Assembly: GCA_030435675.1 (NCBI GenBank)
Contig: CM059622.1
Span: 11,780,001-11,844,000, forward strand
Source: Steinernema hermaphroditum
Lineage: Eukaryota; Nematoda; Chromadorea; Rhabditida; Steinernematidae
Direction: 5' to 3'
DNA length: 64,000 nt
Shown one piece after another: positions 36,599 through 47,748 of the stretch (position 1 is its first letter; the number at the start of each line of letters is the position of its first letter). The translations under genes were made by a program, and so were the position numbers. The notes under the pieces were generated by a model, which saw only the letters and a program-made list of their open reading frames with translations, did no database searches and was not told the origin of the DNA.

Positions 36599-37899
36599 CA
36601 GGGTGTTCAGAAAGTTCTGTGAAATGAAAAGAACGATTTTTTCAATAGAAAACACAATAATTTCGGAAAACAAACAAGACTACCTTATTCATCACGCAAA
36701 ATTGAACATAATCAAAATGAGTATCACTCGAAATGGCCGCCTCCGGCGTTGATGCAGGCCTGAACACGCTTCTTGAAATTTCCCACGATGCACGCAAGGG
36801 TTTCCACACTAATTTCTTCCCAGGCTTGCTTCAGCGCTCTCTTCAGGGAGTCTATGGTGGTGTGTCGTCTTCGGCAGGCCTTGTCCTCCAGAATGGACCA
36901 AATTGCGTAGTCCATCGGATTCAGATCCGGTGAGTTGGAGGGCCAAATATCTTTGCCCCACATCTGCGGGATTTGGTCCTTGCAGAAGGCCAGTGTGGAA
37001 TTCGATCCGTGGGCGGGCGCCCAGTCCTGCTGAAACACCCAATCATGGTTTGGAAAGTGTTTTTGGGCCCAGGGAATCAGATGCTTCGCCAGGATCTGTT
37101 CTTGATACACAGTAGAGTTAATTTTCACGCCTTTATCGACAAAAACCAGCGGAGTTTTGCCTTTTACGCAGATTCCGCCCCACACCATCACAGAATTGGG
37201 GAAATGACTTCTTTCCACGCGCTTCGTACGTGGAGAGCCCTTCGGCAGCAATTGGCGGTGATTCTGGCTGTTGTGGATCGCTTCGATTGTAAAAATCTTT
37301 TCATCTGAAAAGATAACATTCGAAAATCCAGACCCCCGTGCCTCGGCCTTCAGCTTTTTGCATTTTTCCAGCCTTTCCTTCTTTTTATGGTCCGTCAGAA
37401 GCTGGCCACGTCTAATTTTGTAGCTCTTGAGCTGTAGATCATCTGTAATAAGCTTATACATGGATCCAATGCTGATTCCATGGTCCCTCGCCAGCTTTCT
37501 GATCGAACGCTCAGGATTCCGCTTAATTTTTTGTCGGACCAGTTTTCGGACCTTTGAAGTTCTGGCGGTCTTCCGTCTTCCGCTTCGGGGACGGTCCTTG
37601 ATCCCACCAGTGTCCTCAAATCGATCTAACACCCGCTTGACCATCATTGGGTGCAGTTTGAGGTCCTTGCAGATGTCAGGGTTTGACTTCCCAGCACAGT
37701 GGAGCTCGACGATGGTGGAACGCAATTTTTCCGAGACCATTTTGTTTCTGAATAACAGTGAATACCAGTATGAATAACAGTGAACATAGGGTAAATAGAG
37801 TTGATAAACGCGAATAAAACATTGAAAATTTGCGCGGACGCCAAAAAACTTGCGAAAATAGACCACTCAGAAATTTCACAGAACTTTCTGAACACCCTG
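36599..37899 (-). mobile_element. maT-type Tc1/mariner transposon, apparently intact
   Basis: A 1301-bp element bounded by TA dinucleotides at 36597-36598 and 37900-37901, the Tc1/mariner target duplication. The terminal inverted repeats are 27 bases and identical by eye, beginning CAGGGTGTTCAGAAAGTTCT. It contains one uninterrupted transposase gene on the minus strand. Identical ends plus an open frame suggest recent arrival and possible activity. Confidence 0.9.
36724..37740 (-). CDS. Mariner (maT, DD37D) transposase
   Basis: An unbroken 338-codon frame when started at the ATG at 37740 (MVSEKLRSTIVELHCAGKS), the natural start just before the helix-turn-helix. The frame is open further upstream to 37866, but that would run into the terminal repeat. 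N-terminal paired-type DNA-binding helices come first, then an Arg-rich linker (RPRSGRRKT). The catalytic triad follows: Asp in FSDEKIFTIE, Asp in VFQQDWAPAH and Asp in SPDLNPMD. Exactly 37 residues lie between the second and third, the DD37D spacing of the maT group. It cuts and pastes the element by binding the terminal repeats. No frameshift or stop seen. Confidence 0.93.
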   Translation of the reverse strand: MVSEKLRSTIVELHCAGKSNPDICKDLKLHPMMVKRVLDRFEDTGGIKDRPRSGRRKTARTSKVRKLVRQKIKRNPERSIRKLARDHGISIGSMYKLITDDLQLKSYKIRRGQLLTDHKKKERLEKCKKLKAEARGSGFSNVIFSDEKIFTIEAIHNSQNHRQLLPKGSPRTKRVERSHFPNSVMVWGGICVKGKTPLVFVDKGVKINSTVYQEQILAKHLIPWAQKHFPNHDWVFQQDWAPAHGSNSTLAFCKDQIPQMWGKDIWPSNSPDLNPMDYAIWSILEDKACRRRHTTIDSLKRALKQAWEEISVETLACIVGNFKKRVQACINAGGGHFE

Positions 37900-37901
37900 T
37901 A

Positions 37902-39255
37902 CAATGATAAACGATAAAAGGAACATCGCGACAGGGATGTCGCGACAATGATAGACATGACCTATTAAAATATATTTTTCCGATTTTTATAAACCTCATA
38001 CATCTCTTACAATTTTTGATAGACGGTCAATATTGAGAACAATATTAAAATGTATTACTCACACATGATCCCTCCGTCCTGATCGTCCACGTCCCACATT
38101 GATGTTTGGAGGTCTCATTTGAAAAGGAATCAAACTATCGCACGAAATGCCAAAGAGACATCCTTTGTTTGTGTCCCGCAAGTCGTAATATCTTCGATTC
38201 TTGAAATAAAGTCACCGTGAAAGGCCGTGCATTCGTGCAACGCTGGTCAGATTCTTATAAAACCGAAAAACAGACATGAGTATGGTTCCCGAATTTTACA
38301 TACGTCATACGTTCAACCGCAGTGCCGAAGAAACCAACGTTCTCTTTTCATTCGTTTTGGCGGGGGTGCGAGGCAAATTTTTGGTGTTTTCATAACTAGA
38401 GCTTTAACGACCTTTCGTGGTGTGCACTTTCTGTGCAACTGGAATTATGGCAAACACAAAATGTTCACTATGGTAGTATCTGCTTTTTAGAATCCAACCA
38501 TTTTCTACAGATATGACTTCAATGATTTACTGAATTCTAGGTATTCTAACGTGGCTTCTTTAAAAACGATTCGTTCTGAAATCTGAAATAATCCCCCGCA
38601 TTCCTGAAATGAACCTATTTGAGATGCCGTCATCACGGCTAAACAGCTGCAGATCTGCTATTACCACGCACCCAAAGCACCTAATTGCAAGCTATGAACA
38701 GGTTAAAAACGTATCTGGTTAGAAACGCAAATAGCCTTTGATATCAGATTGCAGTAAGTAGATGTAGATTTCTTGGTTTTGCAGCTAGAATCGCTCTTCT
38801 TCATTCATGTTCATGTGATCTCCTGATCTGTAGTCAAACGGGAAAAAAGTGACTTTCTTTCACGAACATGTGCACATTATGAAGCGAGTTCGTTACGTAC
38901 GCACTTAAACGAAATACCATTCTCGTTTTTAATGAAAATAATATAATGGTTTCAATAGAAATTCGGCGTTCAGAGAGCATTTTTGTCCGCATTACCACGA
39001 AAACAGGATGTAGTGGCGTCAGAAACCGGTCAGTTAGGAGTGCTCATTCATACAGTGCAAACAGATTCGCTCCTCTCATGGAGCAAAGCCTTCATCCGAG
39101 ATCTGATTTTCGGTCTCGAGTCAGAAGAAAAGGAATTATGCGAATATCCCCTTTTTGAATGGCCTAATCGCTACTACGTACTTTGTACAGGAAATCAGGC
39201 AGACGGCGTTGACAATAAAATAAAAAATTCACAATAGTAACAAAAGCATTCACCT
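37902..39255. other. Intergenic, no supported gene
   Basis: Only short frames. No repeat partner was noticed within the window. Confidence 0.5.
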
Positions 39256-39674
39256 ATGATGTCGGAACGTGTCGCCACATACTACTTCTTTCTGGTCACC
39301 CTGAGCACTTCGGCTTTTCTCTCTTCAACCAATCTTGCTTCGACCGAAAGTTTGAGACAAACAAAAATAATTGAAGGTCCCATAGAATCTGCAAGTTCTG
39401 AGGAAGATTTATCTGACGAAGACAGAGAATTACCGGCCGCACCCAGGATTCCAGGTGAATTTATGGCTTTCAAGGACTTTTCCGAAACGAAAGAGCCTTT
39501 TGTTGATAAGGGTACGCGCACTTTAGTTGCTGTTTTTGAATTTCTTGCATTTTAGATGCAACCATCGAATATCTCCTTGACATCATCGGCTATACGGTAA
39601 CGGGAATGGATCGCCTTCTGAGTAAAGCACACGAAGCACTTGGAGTTAGATACTACATTAATTATTCTGAGTAG
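39256..39674 (+). CDS. Small secreted protein, 124 aa, unknown
   Basis: Two exons, 39256-39511 and 39556-39674, joined across a 44-base intron (donor GTACGC, acceptor CATTTTAG) in phase 1. Residues 1 to about 24 are a signal peptide (YYFFLVTLSTSAFLSS). The mid-part is acidic (ASSEEDLSDEDRELP), followed by PRIPGEFMAFKDFSE. The second exon encodes an amphipathic segment (ATIEYLLDIIGYTVTGMDRL) and ends KAHEALGVRYYINYSE. There is no cysteine in the mature part. I recognise no family. The organisation (signal, acidic spacer, C-terminal helix) could suit a secreted regulator or a propeptide with a bioactive C-terminus, but this is guesswork. Without splicing, the frame ends 14 residues later (at 39555). 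Confidence 0.55.
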
Positions 39675-41584
39675 CATCAATGTTAGTAAAATGAGAATTC
39701 GTTTGTTTAACTTATCAGGCTTGAAAGGAGGAAAGATCCCTTATGTTCTGCTGTTCATATTGCATCGCTAACTTATGTATCACTTCCAAGTCACAAGTTG
39801 TTTCTCAAAAGTACATTTCCAAAATACTATTCACTGTCTAGGCTGAGTACGGGAATATGTAATACTTTCCCGGTTACAAGCGCTATTCTATGAGAAAAAA
39901 AACTGACATCACAGACGTCTCTCTCACTGAACGGTTCGTTATCAATTGACTGCACGGCTTAAACTGTTTTGCACCGTGCATGTGAAAAGTGGAGATAGCT
40001 TTAATTGGTTTAAAGGCTACAAATCAAAATTCTCTAAGCGGAGGTGTGTATTTTCTGAGATACGAAATGAAAGCTGCTGGTCGTAAACAGCTTTACTGAA
40101 AACGGACAGCGTGTGTTTTTCAATACATGGCGCAAATTACAACCTACAAATATGATACAAAGCGGTGGGTATCTCTTTTAAAAGAAGTGCACATAGTATC
40201 TGCCAGTATAATTCTGAAATCCACGTTTCTACAATGTAAACATGCTAGTCATGCCATGGGATTTTTGATTCTTACTGATGTAACGGTGGCGGACAGTGTT
40301 TTCCTTTGTCACTACTTCTGGTTGTTCTGACGGGAACGAGGCCATGAGCATCTTTGTGAGACATTAGAACTACGTCTCTCTAGCGTTCCAGGCATTCTGA
40401 GAGTCGGGACGTTCATTACACCACCAACGACGGCTAAGACCGACCGCTCACTCAACTCATTCCAAGGGTGAATCGACCACTCGACCGATCTTCATGGAGT
40501 CGTGAAAAATCCATAAAACCATCGCCCAAAATGCGTTAGAGTCATGCCGTGAAGTGCTTCAAAAGTGCATTCTATAATAACCTAATAGCCCTCTAAGGTA
40601 CGCCTTTCGTTTTTTTTTGTTTTTCGATACATTTTTAGTATTGATTGTGTTGCATTTTAAGCTGATTCTATGCACGTGCACTAACCGTAACTGTAATAAT
40701 AACAGCGATAGATTAACGTCCGCCATCGTGATGTGAATGAGAATCTTTTTTGAAGAAGAGGAACGATCTTGATCTATTAATTTTTCTTGAGTTACAAGGT
40801 TTTCCAAGCCATCCACAGTTTTTTATCATCTATCGTCTTCTTGTGCCATCCAACAGCAACAGAGCGAGCACTCTGAATATAAATTTATAATAATCAGTAA
40901 TTATAGTGACCAGCGACCAAATTGAATTCCACAACAACATAAAACTTTTGTCGTTCTGACAAAAAACTTCTACCATTTTATATTACTTTTCCGTTATTGT
41001 GACATGCCGCTCTTTGAAAAGGACTAATACTTTTCGACTCTATTTTATTTTTGTACACGTAGCATGCACATGATCTAAAGGTAAGCTTAGGGCAAATACT
41101 GGCCTCTTACGTTTCATTCATCTGCCTACGTAAACTATGAGGATACCTATCATTATCACCATCGTATGAATGACCACGAGTACTTACCGTTCATGATAAT
41201 TCCTGTTTTCTACGGTGTCCTTTGTACAGAATCTTCAACCGTATGACCTTGTGTAGTTCGAGGAACATATACGTGGAGTGAACTTTTCGCGGAGAGGAGT
41301 GTCTGCACGGGAAATATTAGGGCACGACTGTGGTCGAACGAGTGTCATGCCCTTATCTCCGTCTTTTGTCTTTCGTAGTTTCTGAGGTGCCCACATTGAA
41401 CATCGAACCGCTACAAAAAAACGCTGTTGACCGCGCTTGGAGGCTGGACTAAAAACATCATCAGTCCACGCCTTTCAGGTGTTCCCGTTTGAATAGCATA
41501 AAAGAAAAACGTGGGATATAAGAGGGGGTTGGAAAGCTAGCAGATCCACAGTCGTTGCTGGACGTTTTTCTGTGCTCATCAACC
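39675..41584. other. Intergenic with one repeat copy
   Basis: No gene recognised. A copy of dispersed repeat R1 lies at about 40380-40500 (listed separately). Confidence 0.45.
40380..40500 (+). repeat. Dispersed repeat R1, copy
   Basis: Contains GCGTTCCAGGCATTCTGAG, then CACCAACGACGGCTAAGAC and ACCGCTCACTCAACTCATT. It is close to 49455-49515 and alignable to the reverse strand of 52555-52640 and 19730-19890. Confidence 0.55.
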
Positions 41585-42707
41585 ATGAATGCAACCGAAG
41601 TTGCCCTGGAGGCATCCACTGAAGATTCCATCGCTGCGTCGATTATATTTGTGGTAGGCATAAACTTAGAGACCAGTTGTTACCATACAGTTTAGACCGC
41701 TATTACTGGCACAGCAATCAACATCTATGCCATCATGGTCGTGTTCTGGTTGCAACTCCAAAAGAACTCGTTCGGAATTCTGTGTTTGGCTCATGAAATA
41801 CCCGATGTTATCATTTTGACGTCGTTTGCACTGTACTGTGCACCACTCACCTATTTGTAAGATCTGAAGGAGAAAATGAATTTGAAAACGTGTTATATTT
41901 AGTCAAATTTCGTCACAGAAAGCCGAAGACCTAGGGAAGCTTATTGGACACATCGACTTCATCGCCTGGAACATCACCGTCTACTCCCATGTCCACGTAG
42001 CTATAAATCGCTTCGTCTCCATCTACTTCCCACTGATGTACCGTCGCGTCTTCACTCGGAAAACCACTCTTTTCCTGGTTTTGGGCTACACCACGTTGGC
42101 CGCTGTACAAACCACTCCGCTCTTATTTGGTACTTGTTGAAATGGTGGACAGGTGTAATTTGAAAAATTCTAGAGGAATGCTATTTGCACTTCATTCCGG
42201 CAGCTTATGTGTGGGCTTTCTCCCCAACCGCATGTGGTGGCATTCTTCAGAATTCGGACATGATGCTGGGAATCAGTCTGATGACCGTAGTCATGGTCAT
42301 CGACTTCTTTACCTTCATCAAAATTCGCAAAACGATGAAGTCGATCACAACACATCAGGCATCAGAGGATAGGCGACAACAGAAGCAGGAGATCAGGTTC
42401 TACATGCAGGTGATACTTACCCATTTACGGCATCTACTATATGTTTCTTAAGGCTCTCGTCCAATCGACCGTCTACATTGTCAAGAAGTTGTGCTTCTAT
42501 GTTTTCTCGCGCTTTATGACAACAAAATGGACCATCTTTCTCTTCACCTTCTTCGCCTGGATGACGTGTCATCTTCTCGACGGACTCATTCTCATCGCGT
42601 ACAACTATCGGAAACTAAAAACGCATACCACCTCCATATACACAGCATCCACGCCAATATCCGGAACTCTATCAGGATCGCAAGCTGGTCTCAAGAGGGG
42701 TTTATAA
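41585..42707 (+). CDS. Seven-helix chemoreceptor, Srx-like, copy 2
   Basis: Five exons: 41585-41653, 41696-41856, 41903-42129, 42174-42409 and 42453-42707, 315 residues. It carries FGILCLAHEIPDVIILT, LGKLIGHIDFIAWNITVYSH, AINRFVSIYFPLMYRR, ECYLHFIPAAYVWAFSPTAC, QKQEIRFYMQ and HLLDGLILIAYNY. Every internal exon length equals that of copy 3 (161, 227, 236), and exon 1 is also 69 bases in both. Exon 4 here is continuous where copy 1 has an intron. AATAAA at 42765-42770. The cytoplasmic tail is Ser/Thr-rich (TSIYTASTPISGTLSGS), a possible phosphorylation region. Confidence 0.78.
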
Positions 42708-42770
42708 ATATCACGAAGATAATACTCAGGAGATATCTGTATACTATGCTTTTTCAATGCAGTCAATAAA

Positions 42771-44723
42771 GATATGATCTGTGTGCATGTAGTGAATCAC
42801 CGCGGATTCATTGCCAAACACCGGCTTAAAAATGTGCCAAAATCCACGGAATTACGCTGTGAAAGACGTCTTAGAAGCACAAAAAGGCGCAGTCTTAGAT
42901 GGCCTTTGAGGACCCATTGTGGCAACTCATTTGGCAGCCCCCAGAGCGCGAACGAGTGACCCGACCGATCGCTACCGACTTCAATGACATGTCAAACATA
43001 AGTGAATATTCGATAACAAAAATACCTAAGTTTCGTGTGTCAGAACGCCTAAATCTAGCGAACGACTCCACAGTGAGCATAGGAAACATTTCATCTTCAG
43101 CTGTCTGATGCAGCCTAACGTTGATATTCTCATTCAACTGATAGCATGTAGCGGTTCATTAGTCACAACTGGTAGCTTAGATTTGTACGGAAATACTTCG
43201 ACGAATATTGCACATGCAGTTGCTTACGTTTTGCCTTGTTTTCGATCTGTACGCTTCAACCTTATAGTGAGGATAACCACATGTGCAGGTTTTAGACTTT
43301 AGGCTTTGGACCGCAGGTTTTCAATGGCTCTGTTGTCATTCCCCAAGTTGATAGTTTCAAAAACTTTCAACTGCACTTGCAAAGGAAGAGTCAAACGTGT
43401 TCCGCTAAGATCGCGGCGAGACTAAGGGCAAACGGTAGGCATAGGTAAGTGTATAAAATGTGCAAAATATTAGATGCCCCTACTCCAACGCCAGTGAGTA
43501 AAAGAGGTTTAAATTTATAAGGGAACCTAGAACTTTCCGCATTTTATGCAGTCACCTAGGTCTACCGTTTACCCCTAGTCTCGTTCCGAGCTTAGCGCAA
43601 CACGTTTAACCTTCCCCTATTAGCCTCCACACCTCCCACATTTGAGCTTGTCATATTTATAAGTCAGAGATCAGGTCCACGATATTGTTCACGATATTTT
43701 TGCATTGCAGATTTCGATAATATTTTCCGCGTGCCCTTTGTGAGAAATTCGCTAAGAACGACAGAACATAAGGAAAATCGAGCAAAAAAGAGATAAACAA
43801 AGGACACTCATCAACTTGAACTAGCCAGTTGAATAGCATTCTTATGGTTCGCGCAATAGTTCGTTTTCGACGTAACATTGCAACAACAAGATAAACTGCT
43901 AATTCAATTTCACTTAATTATTAATAATCAAAATACAAATAGGATTGAGTACGGTATCATACTTTTGTTAAGTAATGCAGTTAGATACAAAACGTGCTAT
44001 AAAGCCAGTCTATTAATATCCGGAGTCGCACACCCTTACAGCAATCTGTGGCATACAATGTGTACCGTAGAACTATTCATTTGTGGTTAGTGACCACAGG
44101 CACCGCAAGGTGCACAACATTGACACGGCTCTGGATGTATTCTTGGTATGGAACTGGTTTCTGCCAAAACAATTAAATATGCACGAAAAACAGATTTCAA
44201 ACGTCTGTGAGTATTTATAAGTACACCATTAGCTGTTTACAAATGTGATGTTTTTACCCTCAAATTTTTCAAAATCTCTGGGATTGAATTCAGCTCCGTC
44301 AATATCCATTCGTACTGCTTCTCGGCATAGATTGGACATAGGACATCTTGGTAATTGAAGCCTTCGAAAACGCTGTCCTGACGACCAGGTGTGCACTGTC
44401 GGTACATGCGCAATTTCTGAACAAAGATAACTTCTTTTTGAAGAGAATTTTCAATGACACGAACACCTGCAATTTCTGAACTTTTGCAGTTAGTGAAGCA
44501 CCAACCGCATAAACAATTCATTTTAGAAGCATTTCACATTAAAATTTACTTCAATTTTGCATCACGTAAACTGCTTGAACCCTTACTCGATTTGTCGCTC
44601 GCAAACAATAGGCTGTACCAAGTAGGCGAACTAAAAACATCGCCCTCTCATGACCTTGGCAAACAACAAAAAAATGTACATTGGTTTTAGGGCATTCCAG
44701 ATGCTTCTATAGATATCGGTGCT
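42771..44723. other. Intergenic, no confident gene
   Basis: A 94-residue minus-strand frame (44237-44521) has protein-like stretches but no signal, partner exon or known similarity. Around 42935-42980 a short stretch (ACGAGTGACCCGACCGATCGC) weakly resembles repeat R1. Confidence 0.4.
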
Positions 44724-45804
44724 ATGGACGCCAACTCATCTGTCCCCAAGCAAAGCATCGAGCACTCTTTTGCAGGGATGCTTATTTTTCTGGTAAGATA
44801 AGAAGTAGATGTTGTAGAAACGTATTTTTTAGACCGCCGCAAATGGGACGGCAATCAACGTCTATGCAATTATGGTCGTCCTTTGGCTACAACTCCAGAA
44901 GACTTCTTTTGGAATTCTCTGTTTGGCTCATGAAGTGCCCGACGTCATTATTTTGCTGTCTTTCGCGCTATTTTGTGCTCCAGTTACATACTTGTAAGAT
45001 GCAAAATTTAACAAGGTCATGTATCATGATCATCATGAAACGTTTCAGCCAAATAACCAATGAAAAGACAGAGCAACTCTCACGTTTAATTGGACACATC
45101 GACTTCATCGCCTGGAATATCACCGTCTACTCCCATGTCCACGTCGCTATAAATCGCTTCGTCTCCATCTACTTCCCACTTATGTACCGTCGCGTCTTCA
45201 CACGAAGAATCACTATCTCCCTGGTTTTTGGCTATTCCACTCTGGCTGTCATTCAGACGACTGCACTCTTCTTCGGCAAGCCATAGATGGTGATGCTAAA
45301 AGAGATTCTGCTCATTTAGAGGGTTGCTACCTATACTACATTCCAAATGTTTATTTGTGGGCTTTCTCGAATACGCTGTGTGGAAATTGCCTCCGGCACT
45401 CCGATATGTTCCTCGGAATCAGTCTGATGACCTTAGTCATGGGAATTGACCTTTGCACATTCATGAAAATTCGAAAAACGATTGGGGAGATCACTGGAAA
45501 CCAGGCGACTGACGAAAAGAGGCAACAGAAACAAGAGATTCGATTTTACATGCAGGTAGACATAAGACGATCGCTTGAGTAACTTAAATGGTTGCAGGCG
45601 CTTGTTCAGTCGACTGTCTACATTATCAAGAAGCTCTGCTTCTACGTGATTTCAATATTTATGTCATCCAAATGGAGTGTGTTCTTTTTCACATTTTTTG
45701 CGTGGATGGCGTGTCACCTTCTTGACGGTCTCATTCTCATCATATACAACTACAAGAAGCTGAGAAATCTTACTCCCCTATATACCACGTCCAGAACGAT
45801 TTAG
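44724..45804 (+). CDS. Seven-helix chemoreceptor, Srx-like, copy 3
   Basis: Five exons: 44724-44792, 44833-44993, 45049-45275, 45320-45555 and 45598-45804, 299 residues. The helix-3 region (HIDFIAWNITVYSHVHVAIN) is identical to copy 2 over a long run, as is much of exon 3, consistent with recent duplication or conversion. Exon 3 ends at a GC donor (CTTCG then GCAAGC). Choosing it gives precisely the 227-base exon of both paralogues and the same phase, whereas reading on meets a stop (CCATAG). The tail is shorter than in copy 2. The third loop carries QKQEIRFYMQ and helix 7 ACHLLDGLILIIYNY. Confidence 0.77.
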
Positions 45805-46813
45805 CTGTCGTATGAGTAGATAGGCTGCAGTCATTTAACATGAAAATTTATATACAATGTTCGAGAACTAATGTGATTGAGAATAAACTCTCTATATGGA
45901 CTCTCTGATTCTTCCAATTTCTCATTTTTCACTAGAGTGGGTACGATTTATGTGGAACATATGGCAGTCAGATAGAGCTAACCGAACTTTATGTTAACAA
46001 TGATGATTGTAACTGTGCTTAACGCAAAAATGATCCTTGTTACAATTTTTATAGAACGGTTAGAAAAAAACCCTACGACCCACAGAAGTAGTGAGTATCG
46101 TTTATTAGTGTGTATGGACGGCATTACGCCCTACTGTTTTTCCCACTGGCATTACGCTTTGTTGGTTTCCTTCCGGTCAAAGAAAGCACTAGACATGACT
46201 GCAGCGATCCCATCAGTTTTCGTGGGTACTGAAGAGGCGAAGTGCTGGTTCTGGTGTAGGCACAGACTGTCGAGTACAGCGAACGTACAGCGACTTTGCA
46301 GATTTCATGAACATCTCGAAGTATGCAGGTCTTTGAAACTGTACGAGAACAAATGGTGCTTATCAGATGCACTTTTCAAATAATAACTACCACTAGCTTG
46401 CGACTCCTTGTGAATAAAGAGCTTAACGTTCTGATTCTTTAGCTTGATACGTTACAAAAAGCCGTGTGTCACAACATCAACTGCACCCACAACAATGTTG
46501 GTGTTTCTCACAAGACATAGTAAATCTTATAATACAGAATGACGCATTTTCTTATCTGGAACATTGCCCAAGAATTACAGAAGATGGCGATCGATCTGCA
46601 GGACGGATCGGACTGAAAAGAACGCAAAGATACAAGCCGGACTTCCAGAAGTCCAACTTGTATGCGAAATCAAGCGATGTTGCAGCGAATCTTATGGATT
46701 TTGTTGTTATGCTCCGTATTGTTTCAGTGGTTTTCAACAAATCGTTCCCGTCGAATAGAACTTGTTTCTACTTACAGAAAATGTGCCATTCCCGTCATAT
46801 TTCCCAATGAGGT
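45805..46813. other. Intergenic, no supported gene
   Basis: A 130-codon plus-strand frame (45991-46383) lacks recognisable domains and overlaps opposite-strand frames. Nothing else seen. Confidence 0.4.
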
Positions 46814-47748
46814 TCACTTTATTCGAAGCTTAAGGTGAAAGAGTATCGAGCATATCGATGTGTAAAGTGAAGCAATCAAGATCGGATATGGTCCAATTTT
46901 CAGTGGAAGAGACGATTGCCAGCGAAAGTTGTATATCGACGTTGCTATGACTGGAAAGCTAATGACGAGAAGCTCGGTTATTAGCTGATAATAGACGAGT
47001 TCGTTTATCTTAAGAATGCGTTTCTGTAGCAAGTTATGAAACTGTCTAACCAACCTTTATAGTGCCTTCAGAATGGTTTAACGCGTGAACTCTGGTCTTG
47101 TTCACGTACTTCCGTAACTCAACTAGAAACGCAGTAGTCATGATGATGTTGAACACAGACGTCGACGCATCGAACCAGTGCAGGACTTGGACAATTTTGA
47201 TATTTATGAACTGAATGAAGGCCATAGCTTCCGAAGGCGGCGTTTCACGTCTGCTCAGTTCAAACGCGGTTCCAAAGCCGAGTCCAACAGCTATGACCAC
47301 AACAAGTGCTATTTTCACCAGATTCGCATTATGTGTTTGATGGTATCTTATGGGCCATCGCATAGCTGAGAGCCGATCGACAGCGACGAAGAGGTTGCAG
47401 ATGCCCAGAGAGACCTCAACTGAATATGTGAGATCGCCAGTCCAGAACAGAAACTCGTCGTATCGAGGAAGAGATCCTGAAAGAGAAAAACAAATGCACA
47501 TCGAGTCCAGTCCACTTACCAATCAAATACAAACTCATATAAATGCAGTGAATGAGAGCTACAATAGAAAAAGAAGAATGCCAGCATACGGTTAAGATAA
47601 CAGTATTTGATTGATTTAAGGATTTTCTGTGTCGGTATATGGAGTTCAGTGTCAGAGAGTTGACGATGTAAGTGATGAAGACAAGAACGGCCGACGTGAA
47701 GTGAATCAAGAGAAAGCTCACTTGCCGCGGCTGCATTGAGCAAAACAT
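46814..47748 (-). CDS. Seven-helix chemoreceptor, Srbc-like
   Basis: Three exons: 47748-47520, 47476-47055 and 47023-46814, 286 residues if started at the ATG at 47748 (a second ATG at 47736 is possible, and the frame stays open upstream). Helix 1 ([16 protein letters not shown]) and helix 2 lie in exon 1. Exon 2 has helix 3 with [17 protein letters not shown], helices 4 and 5. Exon 3 has helices 6 and 7 around [14 protein letters not shown] and a short basic tail. It is the paralogue of the fragment at 1-144. The DRLSA..WPI.Y and GPYP features are nearest to what I remember of class Srbc, but the class is uncertain. Opposite strand to the Srx genes. Confidence 0.65.

Noticed and set aside
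44237..44521. 94-residue minus-strand frame with several cysteines
   Set aside because: Could be an exon of a secreted protein, but neither a signal exon nor a paralogue was found.
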